Assembly: GCA_018333845.1 (NCBI GenBank)
Contig: JAGXSK010000278.1
Location: 1-6,168 of the forward strand
From: Clostridia bacterium
GTDB taxonomy: Bacteria; Bacillota; DSM-16504; Desulfitibacterales; Desulfitibacteraceae
DNA: 6,168 nucleotides
Reading direction: 5' to 3'
Shown here: positions 1-5,880 of the stretch, piece after piece
How the letters are laid out: the number at the start of each line of letters is the position of its first letter
Position numbering within the stretch: position 1 is the first letter of the stretch
Notes under the pieces: generated by a model
Databases searched by the model: none
Told to the model about the DNA's origin: nothing
What the model saw: the letters and a program-made list of their open reading frames with translations, nothing else
Made by a program: the position numbers and the translations under genes

Positions 1-1
1 T

Positions 2-85
2 ATCGCAGCCCTTGGGGTTTATGCCCTTATAAAACTAGTATACAGGAAAGGAGAGGACACCCATGAAAATGAGCAAGGCAATTAA
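2..85 (+). CDS. C-terminal end of an MrpA / MbhE-type antiporter subunit (5' end outside window)
   Basis: An open frame enters from the left edge and ends at TAA 83-85, giving 27 residues that begin IAALGVYALIKLVYRK and end in a polar tail. The IAALGVYALIKL segment resembles the last membrane helix of MrpA and of the small MbhE protein, where it usually follows a DTLGE-like motif that would lie just outside the window. The frame runs 23 nt into mrpB, and the mrpB Shine-Dalgarno lies inside its coding sequence, as expected for the gene before mrpB. From 84 bases I cannot tell whether this is a full-length MrpA (about 800 residues, NuoL-like plus MbhD/MbhE domains) or a separate short MbhE-like protein. 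The family call rests on a short motif plus position. Confidence 0.7.
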   Translation: MAALGVYALIKLVYRKGEDTHENEQGN

Positions 86-497
86 TAACCTTATTTTGCA
101 AACTGTTGCCCAGAGGGTCGTTTATCTAGTTTTGATTTTTTCCGTATTCCTGTTTTTTGCAGGGCACAAAATGCCTGGGGGAGGTTTTATTGCCGGCCTC
201 TTGAGTGCTGCGGCAGTTGCTCTAGCGTATGTGGCATTTGGCCCGAAGTACATTAGCAAACATTTCAATTATGATTTTAAGCTTATGATAGGACTGGGTT
301 TGTTCATTGCAACTGCTGGGGGTATAGGCAGCATGTTTTGGGGATATCCATTCCTGACTCAGGCTTTTGAATATTACACAATACCAGTCTTTGGCGAAAT
401 AGAGCTTGCATCGGCATTAATATTTGATCTGGGAGTCTATCTCACTGTGATCGGCAGTACCATGACTATAATAATAACACTGGGGGAGAGCAGCTGA
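63..497 (+). CDS. mrpB: Na+/H+ antiporter subunit B (MrpB/MnhB)
   Basis: This 144-residue membrane protein is the usual length for MrpB (about 140). It is a small subunit of the Mrp complex, which exchanges cytoplasmic Na+ (or K+) for protons in the cell membrane. The family signature GHKMPGGGFIAG is at residues 34-45, followed by an alanine-rich helix; about four hydrophobic segments can be seen in all. The ATG at 63 has a good Shine-Dalgarno (AAGGAGAGG, about 48-56) six bases upstream. A second ATG two codons later is possible but less well spaced. The gene overlaps the preceding MrpA/MbhE tail by 23 nt and shares TGATG with mrpC, so translation is probably coupled on both sides. Archaeal MbhF is the homologous subunit in membrane-bound hydrogenase, but no hydrogenase genes are visible here. 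Confidence 0.95.
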   Translation: MKMSKAINNLILQTVAQRVVYLVLIFSVFLFFAGHKMPGGGFIAGLLSAAAVALAYVAFGPKYISKHFNYDFKLMIGLGLFIATAGGIGSMFWGYPFLTQAFEYYTIPVFGEIELASALIFDLGVYLTVIGSTMTIIITLGESS

Positions 498-832
498 TGG
501 AAATATTAATGTCCGTAGTTATAGGTATCCTATTTGCAACTGGCACCTATCAGATATTATCCAGGAGTATGCTGCGTGTAGTTATAGGGACAATGCTTTT
601 ATCCCATGGTGTATTGCTGATGATTCTGACAATGGGCAAGCTTAAACGGGGAGCGCCTCCCATATTAATTGGGACAGGTCCTTATGCAGATCCCCTGCCC
701 CAGGCATTAATACTAACAGCCATTGTTATTGGTTTTGGGGTCACATCATATCTTGTCGTCCTTGCATATCGTGCATATCAAACTTTAGGGACAGATGATC
801 TGGACAAGTTAAGGGGTGATAATAATGATTAA
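497..832 (+). CDS. mrpC: Na+/H+ antiporter subunit C (MrpC/MnhC), NuoK-like
   Basis: This 111-residue protein has three hydrophobic segments, matching the length and topology of MrpC, the Mrp counterpart of complex I subunit NuoK. The diagnostic stretch DPLPQALILTAIVIGFG at residues 65-81 is the MrpC version of the third NuoK-type helix, preceded by a GTGPYA loop. A polar tail (TDDLDKLRGDNND) is presumably cytoplasmic. The ATG overlaps the mrpB stop as TGATG, with GGGGGAG about 9 nt upstream, which suggests coupled translation. The gene overlaps mrpD by 8 nt if mrpD starts at ATG 825. In the family, subunit C sits between the two large antiporter-like subunits A and D. Nothing in the sequence suggests damage. 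Confidence 0.95.
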   Translation: MEILMSVVIGILFATGTYQILSRSMLRVVIGTMLLSHGVLLMILTMGKLKRGAPPILIGTGPYADPLPQALILTAIVIGFGVTSYLVVLAYRAYQTLGTDDLDKLRGDNND

Positions 833-2315
833 TACCTTGATTATTTATCCTGTATTGTTGCCCCTTGCAGCAGCCATACTGATGATGCTTTTTTTAAAAA
901 ACATTAAAATTCAGAAAGCCCTGGGATTAATTGCAAGTATAGCCGTAACTGTATTGAGTTTTTACATGATATCAATAATCAGCAGCCAGGGAATACTAGT
1001 GTATCATTTAGGAGACTGGGCTCCGCCCTATGGTATTGTCTTTGTTGCAGATATGTTTTCAGCGTTGATGGTGGCTTTTAGCAGTATTGTGGCCTTGGCC
1101 TGTTTGGTATTTTCTTTTAAAACAATTGGTGAAGGCATGGAAAAACATTTTTATTATGTATTTTACCAACTGCTGCTGGTGGGTGTTTATGGTTCCTTTT
1201 TAACAGGTGACCTTTTTAACATGTTTGTTTTTTTTGAGATAATGCTGCTTTCTTCCTTTGTAATGATTGTCCTTGGAGGAAAACCGGGACAGCTGCGAGA
1301 AACTTTTAAATATGTCGTAATTAACATTCTTTCTTCTGTACTTTTTTTAGCTGCCCTGGCCATGCTTTACGGTGTGCTTGGGACTTTGAACATGGCAGAT
1401 GCAGCCATGAAAGTTGCTGAAGTAGAAAATCAGGGAATAATTACTTTGATTGGTATGATGTTCTTTATTGTCTTTGGACTAAAGGCATCGGTATTTCCCT
1501 TGTATTTCTGGCTGCCAAACTCCTATTTCCAGCCACCAGCGGTTATTAGTGCCCTCTTTGGTGGTATTTTAACCAAGGTTGGAGTGTACGCATTAATAAG
1601 GGTCTTTACCTTGATTTTCATACATGATGCAGGTTATACTCACAATATCATATTAATTGTTGCTGGCCTTACCATGGCAATAGGTATTTTAGGGCCGGTT
1701 TGTCAGATGGACTTCAAACGCATCCTAGTCTATCACATTATTAGCCAGGTTGGTTACATGATAATGGGCCTTGGATTGTTTACAGTCTTTGCAGTAGCTG
1801 GAGCAATTTATCACCTGATTCACAATATTATTGTTAAATCCTGCTTGATTCTTATTAGTGGAGTTACAGAAAAAATTACCGGAACCACTGATTTGACGAA
1901 AATGGGAGGGCTCCTTGGTAAATTCCCAGTTGTTGGTTGGTCTTTTTTTATAGCTGGATTGGCTTTAGCAGGCGTACCTCCTTTAAGCGGATTTATCAGC
2001 AAATTTATTTTAATTAGAGGTGGTTTGGAGATAGAGCACTATATTATATCTGCTGTGGCATTGGCAGTTGGTGTCTTAACACTATTTTCCATGATGAAAA
2101 TTTTTATTTATGCTTTTTGGGGTCAAGAGAAAGAAATACCGAAAGAGCATCAAGGCTATAATTACAAGGCCCTGCTTCCCCCCATAATACCCATGATTGC
2201 CTTGGCTATATTGTTAGGTGTTGGTGCTGAATGGCTATTGGTACATGTATTTACTGCGGCCGAACAGTTAATGAATCCTGAAATTTACATTAATGCAGTA
2301 ATTGTAAAGGAGTAG
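825..2315 (+). CDS. mrpD: Na+/H+ antiporter subunit D (MrpD/MnhD), NuoN/NuoM-like proton channel subunit
   Basis: This 496-residue polytopic protein (about 14 helices in the family) is related to complex I antiporter-like subunits and is the usual size for MrpD. Residues equivalent to those essential in characterised Bacillus MrpD are all seen: Glu138 in LFNMFVFFEIMLLSS, Lys220 in FGLKASVFPLYFWLP, Lys251 in ILTKVGVYA and Lys393 in GFISKF. Together with the His328-331 region (AIYHLIHN) they suggest an intact proton path. I chose ATG 825 because AAGGGG at 811-816 lies 8 nt upstream. A GTG at 816 in the same frame would add three residues, but it sits on the Shine-Dalgarno. The gene overlaps mrpC by 8 nt, and its last codons contain the ribosome binding site of mrpE. 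Confidence 0.96.
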   Translation: MINTLIIYPVLLPLAAAILMMLFLKNIKIQKALGLIASIAVTVLSFYMISIISSQGILVYHLGDWAPPYGIVFVADMFSALMVAFSSIVALACLVFSFKTIGEGMEKHFYYVFYQLLLVGVYGSFLTGDLFNMFVFFEIMLLSSFVMIVLGGKPGQLRETFKYVVINILSSVLFLAALAMLYGVLGTLNMADAAMKVAEVENQGIITLIGMMFFIVFGLKASVFPLYFWLPNSYFQPPAVISALFGGILTKVGVYALIRVFTLIFIHDAGYTHNIILIVAGLTMAIGILGPVCQMDFKRILVYHIISQVGYMIMGLGLFTVFAVAGAIYHLIHNIIVKSCLILISGVTEKITGTTDLTKMGGLLGKFPVVGWSFFIAGLALAGVPPLSGFISKFILIRGGLEIEHYIISAVALAVGVLTLFSMMKIFIYAFWGQEKEIPKEHQGYNYKALLPPIIPMIALAILLGVGAEWLLVHVFTAAEQLMNPEIYINAVIVKE

Positions 2316-2321
2316 GTTGCT

Positions 2322-2798
2322 ATGATGCTTCAAATTTTATTAAACCTGGGCATAGCCCTGGTATGGACCCTGCTGTGGACTAAATATAGCATTCTAAGCT
2401 TTGCGACAGGTTATATAGTGGGTCTGGGAATGTTGATTTTGTTAAGGAGCCAATTCAAAGAAAAACTGTATATTATAAAATGTTGGCAGGTGTTTGAGTT
2501 ATTAGTGATATTCATTAAAGAACTGATTATTGCAAACTTTATAGTTGTCGCACAGGTATTGAGGCCGCGCCTGAACATTAAGCCTGGCATCATCGCGTTT
2601 CCAACTGAATTGGAAACGGGCTTGCAGGTTACAATTCTTGCTAATATGATAAGCTTAACTCCAGGAACCTTAAGCATGGAAGTATCACCTGACAATAAAA
2701 CCATTTATATTCATGTTTTTAATATTGACGACGAAGAACAAATAGTAAAGGGTATTAAAGAAAGCTTTGAAAAAAGGATTAAGGTGGTGGCTGGCTGA
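2322..2798 (+). CDS. mrpE: Na+/H+ antiporter subunit E (MrpE/MnhE)
   Basis: This 158-residue protein is the normal MrpE length. Two or three N-terminal hydrophobic segments (about residues 5-40 and 57-80) are followed by a soluble C-terminal domain. The family hallmark ILANMISLTPGTLSMEV covers residues 105-121, preceded by RPRLNIKPGIIAFP (81-94) and followed by the conserved KTIYIHVFNID strand (126-136). MrpE is needed for activity or stability of the Mrp complex in studied bacteria, though it is not itself antiporter-like; MbhA is the archaeal counterpart. The Shine-Dalgarno AAAGGAG at 2306-2312 lies within the end of mrpD, 9 nt before ATG 2322. A second ATG immediately follows and cannot be excluded as the start. 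The stop overlaps the mrpF start as TGATG. Confidence 0.95.
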   Translation: MMLQILLNLGIALVWTLLWTKYSILSFATGYIVGLGMLILLRSQFKEKLYIIKCWQVFELLVIFIKELIIANFIVVAQVLRPRLNIKPGIIAFPTELETGLQVTILANMISLTPGTLSMEVSPDNKTIYIHVFNIDDEEQIVKGIKESFEKRIKVVAG

Positions 2799-3085
2799 TG
2801 GATTTATTGATAATCGCTGTTGATATTGCTCTTGTTATAGTAGCCATTTCCGTAGCCTTTTGCTTTTACAGGGTTGCGGTTGGACCTACAATACCCGATA
2901 AGGTTATAGCTCTGGATACAATAGCGGTTAATACAATAGCAATAATTACGCTTTATTCAGTAAAACAAAAGACTTTGCTTTTTTTGGATGCTGTTCTTGT
3001 TATTGCCATCTTAGGGTTTTTAGCAACAGTAGTAATGGCGAAATACTTACAGAGGGGGGATATTGTTGATAGAGACAGTAACTAG
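2798..3085 (+). CDS. mrpF: Na+/H+ antiporter subunit F (MrpF/MnhF)
   Basis: This 95-residue protein has three hydrophobic helices, the normal size and layout for MrpF. The family motif is clear: YRVAVGPTIPDKVIALDTI spans residues 24-42, with Asp34 and Asp40 at conserved acidic positions near the first loop and second helix. A second acidic helix segment, FLDAVLVIAILGF (62-74), matches the conserved third helix. MrpF is a small membrane subunit of the Mrp cation/proton antiporter and in older work was linked to Na+ and cholate efflux. The start overlaps the mrpE stop (TGATG) with only a weak G-rich sequence (GGTGGTGG) upstream, so translation probably depends on coupling. The 3' end overlaps mrpG by 20 nt. 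Confidence 0.95.
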   Translation: MDLLIIAVDIALVIVAISVAFCFYRVAVGPTIPDKVIALDTIAVNTIAIITLYSVKQKTLLFLDAVLVIAILGFLATVVMAKYLQRGDIVDRDSN

Positions 3086-3425
3086 CATTTTTTTGATGCT
3101 TGGCGCATTATTTATATTAGCCGGTTCAATTGGGCTGATAAGACTCCCTGATGTATATTGCAGATCACATGCTGCTACTAAAAGCATAACACTGGGCGTT
3201 ACCAGTATCATGATAGGCTCGTTGTTTTACTTTGCAGCCCATGGACTGGGATTTAGCGGCAAGAATCTTCTGACCATAGTCTTTGTGATGCTTACTGCAC
3301 CTGTAGGTGCCCACATGATAGCCAGGGCAGCATATCATTTTGGAATTTCCATCTGGGAAGGTTCTGTAAAAGATGAGCTAAAGTCAGAGTGTAAATACAT
3401 TAAAGCTACCTCTGCTGAAGAATAA
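3066..3425 (+). CDS. mrpG: Na+/H+ antiporter subunit G (MrpG/MnhG)
   Basis: This 119-residue protein has three hydrophobic segments, as expected for MrpG. The signature GLIRLPDVYCRSHAATKS is at about residues 23-40, followed by a glycine/serine-rich helix (TLGVTSIMIGSLFYF) and TAPVGAHMIARAAY near residues 77-90, all typical of the family. The start is a TTG. Two adjacent in-frame TTG codons (3063 and 3066) follow the G-run 3054-3059; I prefer 3066 because its 6-nt spacing is better than 3 nt. No ATG near the expected N-terminus fits. The gene overlaps mrpF by 20 nt and is the last of the operon, with a terminator 35 nt downstream. The hydrophilic tail (residues about 100-119, Lys/Glu-rich) is somewhat long but not unusual. 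Confidence 0.94.
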   Translation: MIETVTSIFLMLGALFILAGSIGLIRLPDVYCRSHAATKSITLGVTSIMIGSLFYFAAHGLGFSGKNLLTIVFVMLTAPVGAHMIARAAYHFGISIWEGSVKDELKSECKYIKATSAEE

Positions 3426-3459
3426 CCAGCAACCAGAACAGCAAAAATACTAGCAAAAT

Positions 3460-3505
3460 AAAAGCCGGATTCAGGGATTGCTTAGTATCCCAGATCTGGC
3501 TTTTT
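3460..3505 (+). terminator. Rho-independent terminator of the mrp operon
   Basis: An AAAAGCC arm at 3460-3466 pairs with GGCTTTT at 3498-3504. The stem continues through GAT/ATC and GGGAT (3474-3478) with ATCCC (3487-3491), interrupted by one G-U pair and a small internal loop, and closes on an 8-nt loop. A T run ends the structure. The left flank is A-rich, so the hairpin could also stop transcription from the other strand. It lies 35 nt after mrpG and separates the antiporter operon from the regulator gene. Confidence 0.85.
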
Positions 3506-3591
3506 GTATCTTAAAAAGTGGCAAAGTTTAATAGGTCGTAATAAAGACTTAACCTCGCTTTCGAAGAACTAGAATTCTGCCGGACCGCTTC

Positions 3592-3621
3592 TTGCCTGGA
3601 GATTGTTAAATAGTGTATTAT
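3592..3621 (+). promoter_or_regulatory. Possible sigma-70/SigA-type promoter of the regulator gene
   Basis: TTGCCT (3592-3597) and TATTAT (3616-3621) are separated by 18 bp and resemble -35 and -10 boxes. Transcription would start near 3628, about 40 nt before the TTG start. The region is A+T-rich, so chance matches are likely. The position between a terminator and a gene start is the main support. The rest of 3506-3591 shows nothing I can name. Confidence 0.45.
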
Positions 3622-3631
3622 TAGTAATAAT
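3617..3631 (+). repeat. Perfect 15-bp inverted repeat over the -10 / start region of the regulator
   Basis: ATTATTA-G-TAATAAT has two exact 7-bp arms around one central base. It overlaps the proposed -10 box and transcription start, a place where a repressor or an autoregulating activator could bind. The arms are pure A/T, so chance occurrence in this A+T-rich spacer is possible. Confidence 0.4.
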
Positions 3632-3651
3632 GGTCTCTACTAGTCAGATAT

Positions 3652-3661
3652 GGGTGGGGGG
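3652..3661 (+). promoter_or_regulatory. G-rich ribosome binding site that sets a TTG start
   Basis: GGGTGGGGGG lies 6 nt before TTG 3668. The only upstream in-frame ATG (3650) overlaps this run and has no purine-rich sequence before it. The Shine-Dalgarno position therefore favours TTG 3668 as the true start of the regulator. Confidence 0.6.
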
Positions 3662-3667
3662 ATACCT

Positions 3668-5644
3668 TTGCAAGGTCACAATGTAGCGAAACAAAAGGAT
3701 TATATCCGGCTGTCCCATGAAAGATGTGAAAAATACGGAGTTGAACAAGACAGAATATACAGCACAAAAATTATAACTGGCGATCAATTGTTTAAAAAGA
3801 TGCAGGAAAAAAGTGAACTTATTATCAATACAGAACCATTTATGAACCAGCTGTATAACTTTGTAAAAGGTTCCAATTTCTTTGCAATATTAACTGATGA
3901 AGAAGGCTGCATATTAAGCATGATTGGTGATGAGGGAATTTTGTCGGAAGCTTTTTCCTTGAAAATGGTACCAGGAGCTTATATGGATGAGGAAAACATT
4001 GGAACAAATGCCATGGGCACTGCCCTGGCGGAAGGAAAACCAGTACAGGTTTCAGGTAAAGAACACTATATAGAAGCCTATCATCGTTGGACCTGTTCAG
4101 GGGCACCCATAAGAAATGCAAATGGGAAAATTATTGGAGCTCTGGATTTAACCGGTTATTCTGAAATGGTCCATTCCCATACCCTTGGCATGGTGGCGGC
4201 TGCAGTTGAAGCCATTGAAAAAATGCTGCAGATAAAAAAATATAATGAGGATTTGAACATAGCAAAAAAATATACAGAAACTATCATAGACTCTATTACC
4301 TCAGGCATCCTGACTTCCGATTTAAACGGCAACATCAAGACAGTAAACAAGCATAGCCTTGAGATGTTTGGTTACAGTGGAGAAGAAATAAAGAAAATGA
4401 AAATCTGGGACCTCTTTGATGGCTGGGAAAGGGTAAAAGAAATTAGTATAAAATCCAAGGTCAGCATTTTAGATGAAGATGTATTTGTCAACTCTAGAAT
4501 GAATAAGCTTCAATTTAACCTGAGCACTTATCCTATTTTGGATGACAAACAAAATTTAAGAGATATAATCCTGGTATTCAAAGAAGTAAAAAAAGTAAGA
4601 AAGCTTGCAAACAAAATAATGGGGCGCCAGGCTATTTATACTTTTGATAAAATTATAGGTAACAACCAGAACTTTCAAAGGGTAGTAGACTTTGCAAAAA
4701 AAGTTGCAGACAGCAGATCAAATATCCTTATCATGGGAGAAAGCGGAACTGGCAAGGAGCTCTTTGCCCAGGCAATCCACAACTATAGTGAACGACGGGA
4801 CGAAAACTTTGTGCCTATAAACTGTGGAGCCATACCAAAAAGCTTGATAGAATCAGAACTATTTGGCTATGAAGAAGGGGCCTTTACTGGTGCTAAAAGA
4901 AGCGGTAACCCTGGAAAGTTTGAAATAGCTGACGGCGGCACCATTTTTTTAGATGAAATTGGTGAAATGCCCCTGGATATGCAAACCAGGCTTTTGCGGG
5001 TTATAGAGGAAGGCACAGTTTCAAGGATTGGCAGTACCAAGGAAATAGTTGTGGATGTAAGGATTATAGCGGCTGCCAATAAAGATCTTAATGAAGAAGT
5101 CGAGAGGGGCAATTTTAGAAAAGACCTGTTTTACAGACTTAATGTTCTGCCTTTAAGGCTTCCTCCCTTAAGAGAGCGTAAAGATGACATACCAATACTA
5201 GTTGAATACTTTATGAATAGAATATCCAAGAGACTCAATAAAAAAACAATCCAGATCCATGAGAGGCATATGAAGATTCTCCTTGCCCACGAATGGCCAG
5301 GAAATATCAGAGAATTAGAGAACCTGATGGAGCTTATCATCAATACCGAGTCAATATCTTTAAGCCTGGGGAAAAGACAGATTGTAGTTGATCTAAAAGC
5401 CAAAGATGATTTTGTTCATAACAACCATAATCCAATGGAAAATGACTATAAGCCAACCCTGACCCTTGAAGAAGTAGAAAGGCAGCACATTATTAATGTT
5501 CTAGGCAGGTGCAATGGCAATATTACCTCCACTGCCAGGGCCCTGGGTATAGGAAGGAACACCCTGTACAGAAAAATAGATTACTACAAAATTGGCTGTT
5601 CTGAAATAGGACAATGGTCCATAATGCAACACCCTCAAGGCTAA
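3668..5644 (+). CDS. Sigma-54-dependent transcriptional activator, AcoR/DhaR type (GAF-PAS-AAA+-Fis HTH)
   Basis: This 658-residue cytoplasmic protein activates sigma-54 RNA polymerase by ATP hydrolysis. Numbered from TTG 3668, it has an AcoR-like N-terminus (SHERC 16-20), a GAF sensor (about 65-185, with GTNAMGTALAE 112-122 and HRWTCSGAPI 139-148), a PAS domain (about 200-305), and a AAA+ domain (about 328-560). The AAA+ domain shows Walker A GESGTGKE 357-364, the sigma-54 contact loop GAFTGA 404-409, Walker B with Asp429-Glu430, an FYRLNVLPLRLPPLRER segment with the arginine finger region (488-504), and sensor II WPGNIREL 543-550. A Fis-type helix-turn-helix (about 602-640, GNITSTARALGIGRNTLYRK) ends the protein. 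All catalytic motifs look intact. There is no receiver domain, so it probably senses a ligand or redox state directly; the ligand is unknown. An alternative start at ATG 3650 would add MGGGIP but lacks a ribosome binding site. The sigma-54 promoter of the next gene is its likely target. Confidence 0.93.
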   Translation: MQGHNVAKQKDYIRLSHERCEKYGVEQDRIYSTKIITGDQLFKKMQEKSELIINTEPFMNQLYNFVKGSNFFAILTDEEGCILSMIGDEGILSEAFSLKMVPGAYMDEENIGTNAMGTALAEGKPVQVSGKEHYIEAYHRWTCSGAPIRNANGKIIGALDLTGYSEMVHSHTLGMVAAAVEAIEKMLQIKKYNEDLNIAKKYTETIIDSITSGILTSDLNGNIKTVNKHSLEMFGYSGEEIKKMKIWDLFDGWERVKEISIKSKVSILDEDVFVNSRMNKLQFNLSTYPILDDKQNLRDIILVFKEVKKVRKLANKIMGRQAIYTFDKIIGNNQNFQRVVDFAKKVADSRSNILIMGESGTGKELFAQAIHNYSERRDENFVPINCGAIPKSLIESELFGYEEGAFTGAKRSGNPGKFEIADGGTIFLDEIGEMPLDMQTRLLRVIEEGTVSRIGSTKEIVVDVRIIAAANKDLNEEVERGNFRKDLFYRLNVLPLRLPPLRERKDDIPILVEYFMNRISKRLNKKTIQIHERHMKILLAHEWPGNIRELENLMELIINTESISLSLGKRQIVVDLKAKDDFVHNNHNPMENDYKPTLTLEEVERQHIINVLGRCNGNITSTARALGIGRNTLYRKIDYYKIGCSEIGQWSIMQHPQG

Positions 5645-5685
5645 ATAGCGTTCCATAACGAGACAAAAAATTTATACTCTTTTAG

Positions 5686-5728
5686 ATAAACCCTGCTATG
5701 GTAATACCTGCCAGTAGGGTTTATTTTT
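5686..5728 (+). terminator. Rho-independent terminator of the regulator gene
   Basis: ATAAACCCTGCT (5686-5697) pairs with AGTAGGGTTTAT (5713-5724): 12 bp with one G-U wobble, a 15-nt loop, and a T run from 5724 to 5728. It sits 41 nt after the regulator stop. It separates the regulator transcript from the oxidoreductase gene, which supports an independent promoter for the latter. Confidence 0.85.
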
Positions 5729-5771
5729 ATTACCCCATATCCCAATTCTTGATAGCAGGCTTGTAGGCCTT

Positions 5772-5783
5772 GGTCTGATGACC
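5772..5783 (+). repeat. Short inverted repeat upstream of the sigma-54 promoter (candidate activator site)
   Basis: GGTC-TGAT-GACC has exact 4-bp arms and is centred about 64 bp upstream of the predicted transcription start. Short dyads upstream of a -24/-12 element are where enhancer-binding proteins bind, though usually farther away. With 4-bp arms this is weak alone. Confidence 0.25.
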
Positions 5784-5790
5784 TCCATGA

Positions 5791-5805
5791 CTGGCTGCGA
5801 GCCAG
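5791..5805 (+). repeat. 15-bp inverted repeat just upstream of the sigma-54 promoter
   Basis: CTGGCT-GCG-AGCCAG has exact 6-bp arms around a 3-nt centre and ends 10 bp before the -24 element. It could be an operator or part of an upstream activator site. It is followed by ATTTTTAT, so it could also be a short second terminator hairpin stopping read-through from the regulator. The sequence does not decide between these. Confidence 0.4.
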
Positions 5806-5815
5806 ATTTTTATCA

Positions 5816-5831
5816 TGGCATGACCTTTGCA
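5816..5831 (+). promoter_or_regulatory. Sigma-54 (-24/-12) promoter of the aldehyde:ferredoxin oxidoreductase gene
   Basis: TGGCATGACCTTTGCA matches the consensus TGGCACG-N4-TTGCA at every conserved position except one (C to T in the -24 box). The invariant GG (5817-5818) and GC (5829-5830) have the required 10-bp spacing. Transcription would begin near 5842, leaving a leader of about 39 nt before the TTG start. An intact sigma-54 activator gene lies immediately upstream, which greatly strengthens the call. Confidence 0.9.
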
Positions 5832-5865
5832 AGTAAATATTAACCAGTAATAAAATATAAAGTTT

Positions 5866-5873
5866 AAGGAGGT
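5866..5873 (+). promoter_or_regulatory. Strong Shine-Dalgarno that sets a TTG start
   Basis: AAGGAGGT is the full anti-16S complement. It lies 7 nt before TTG 5881, an ideal spacing, and fixes that TTG as the start of the oxidoreductase. No ATG or GTG in this frame lies between it and the conserved N-terminal sequence. Confidence 0.9.
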
Positions 5874-5880
5874 ATTTGCA

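Noticed and set aside
816..824. GTG start for mrpD at 816
   Set aside because: It overlaps the AAGGGG Shine-Dalgarno and has none of its own; ATG 825 is properly spaced and gives the normal MrpD N-terminus.
1820..2704. Minus-strand ORFs within mrpD and mrpE (1820-2002 and 2411-2704)
   Set aside because: They lie wholly opposite strongly conserved Mrp genes and have no recognisable protein features.
63..3425. Membrane-bound hydrogenase (Mbh/Mbs) operon in place of Mrp
   Set aside because: No hydrogenase large or small subunit, MbhM-like or ferredoxin-like gene follows mrpG; a terminator and an unrelated regulator do. The upstream side remains unseen, so this is rejected only for the visible part.
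3506..3591. Possible riboswitch, small RNA or second promoter in the mrpG-regulator spacer
   Set aside because: Only small palindromes such as AGAATTCT are visible, with no recognised conserved fold or -24/-12 spacing.
3840..5403. Minus-strand ORFs opposite the regulator (3840-4121, 4156-4350, 4867-5112, 5131-5403)
   Set aside because: They are antisense shadows of a gene with intact GAF, PAS, AAA+ and helix-turn-helix motifs.
5641..5832. Minus-strand ORF of 63 codons in the regulator-AOR spacer
   Set aside because: It covers the terminator hairpin, both inverted repeats and the sigma-54 promoter, and its translation shows no recognisable motif. It is better explained as an incidental open frame.
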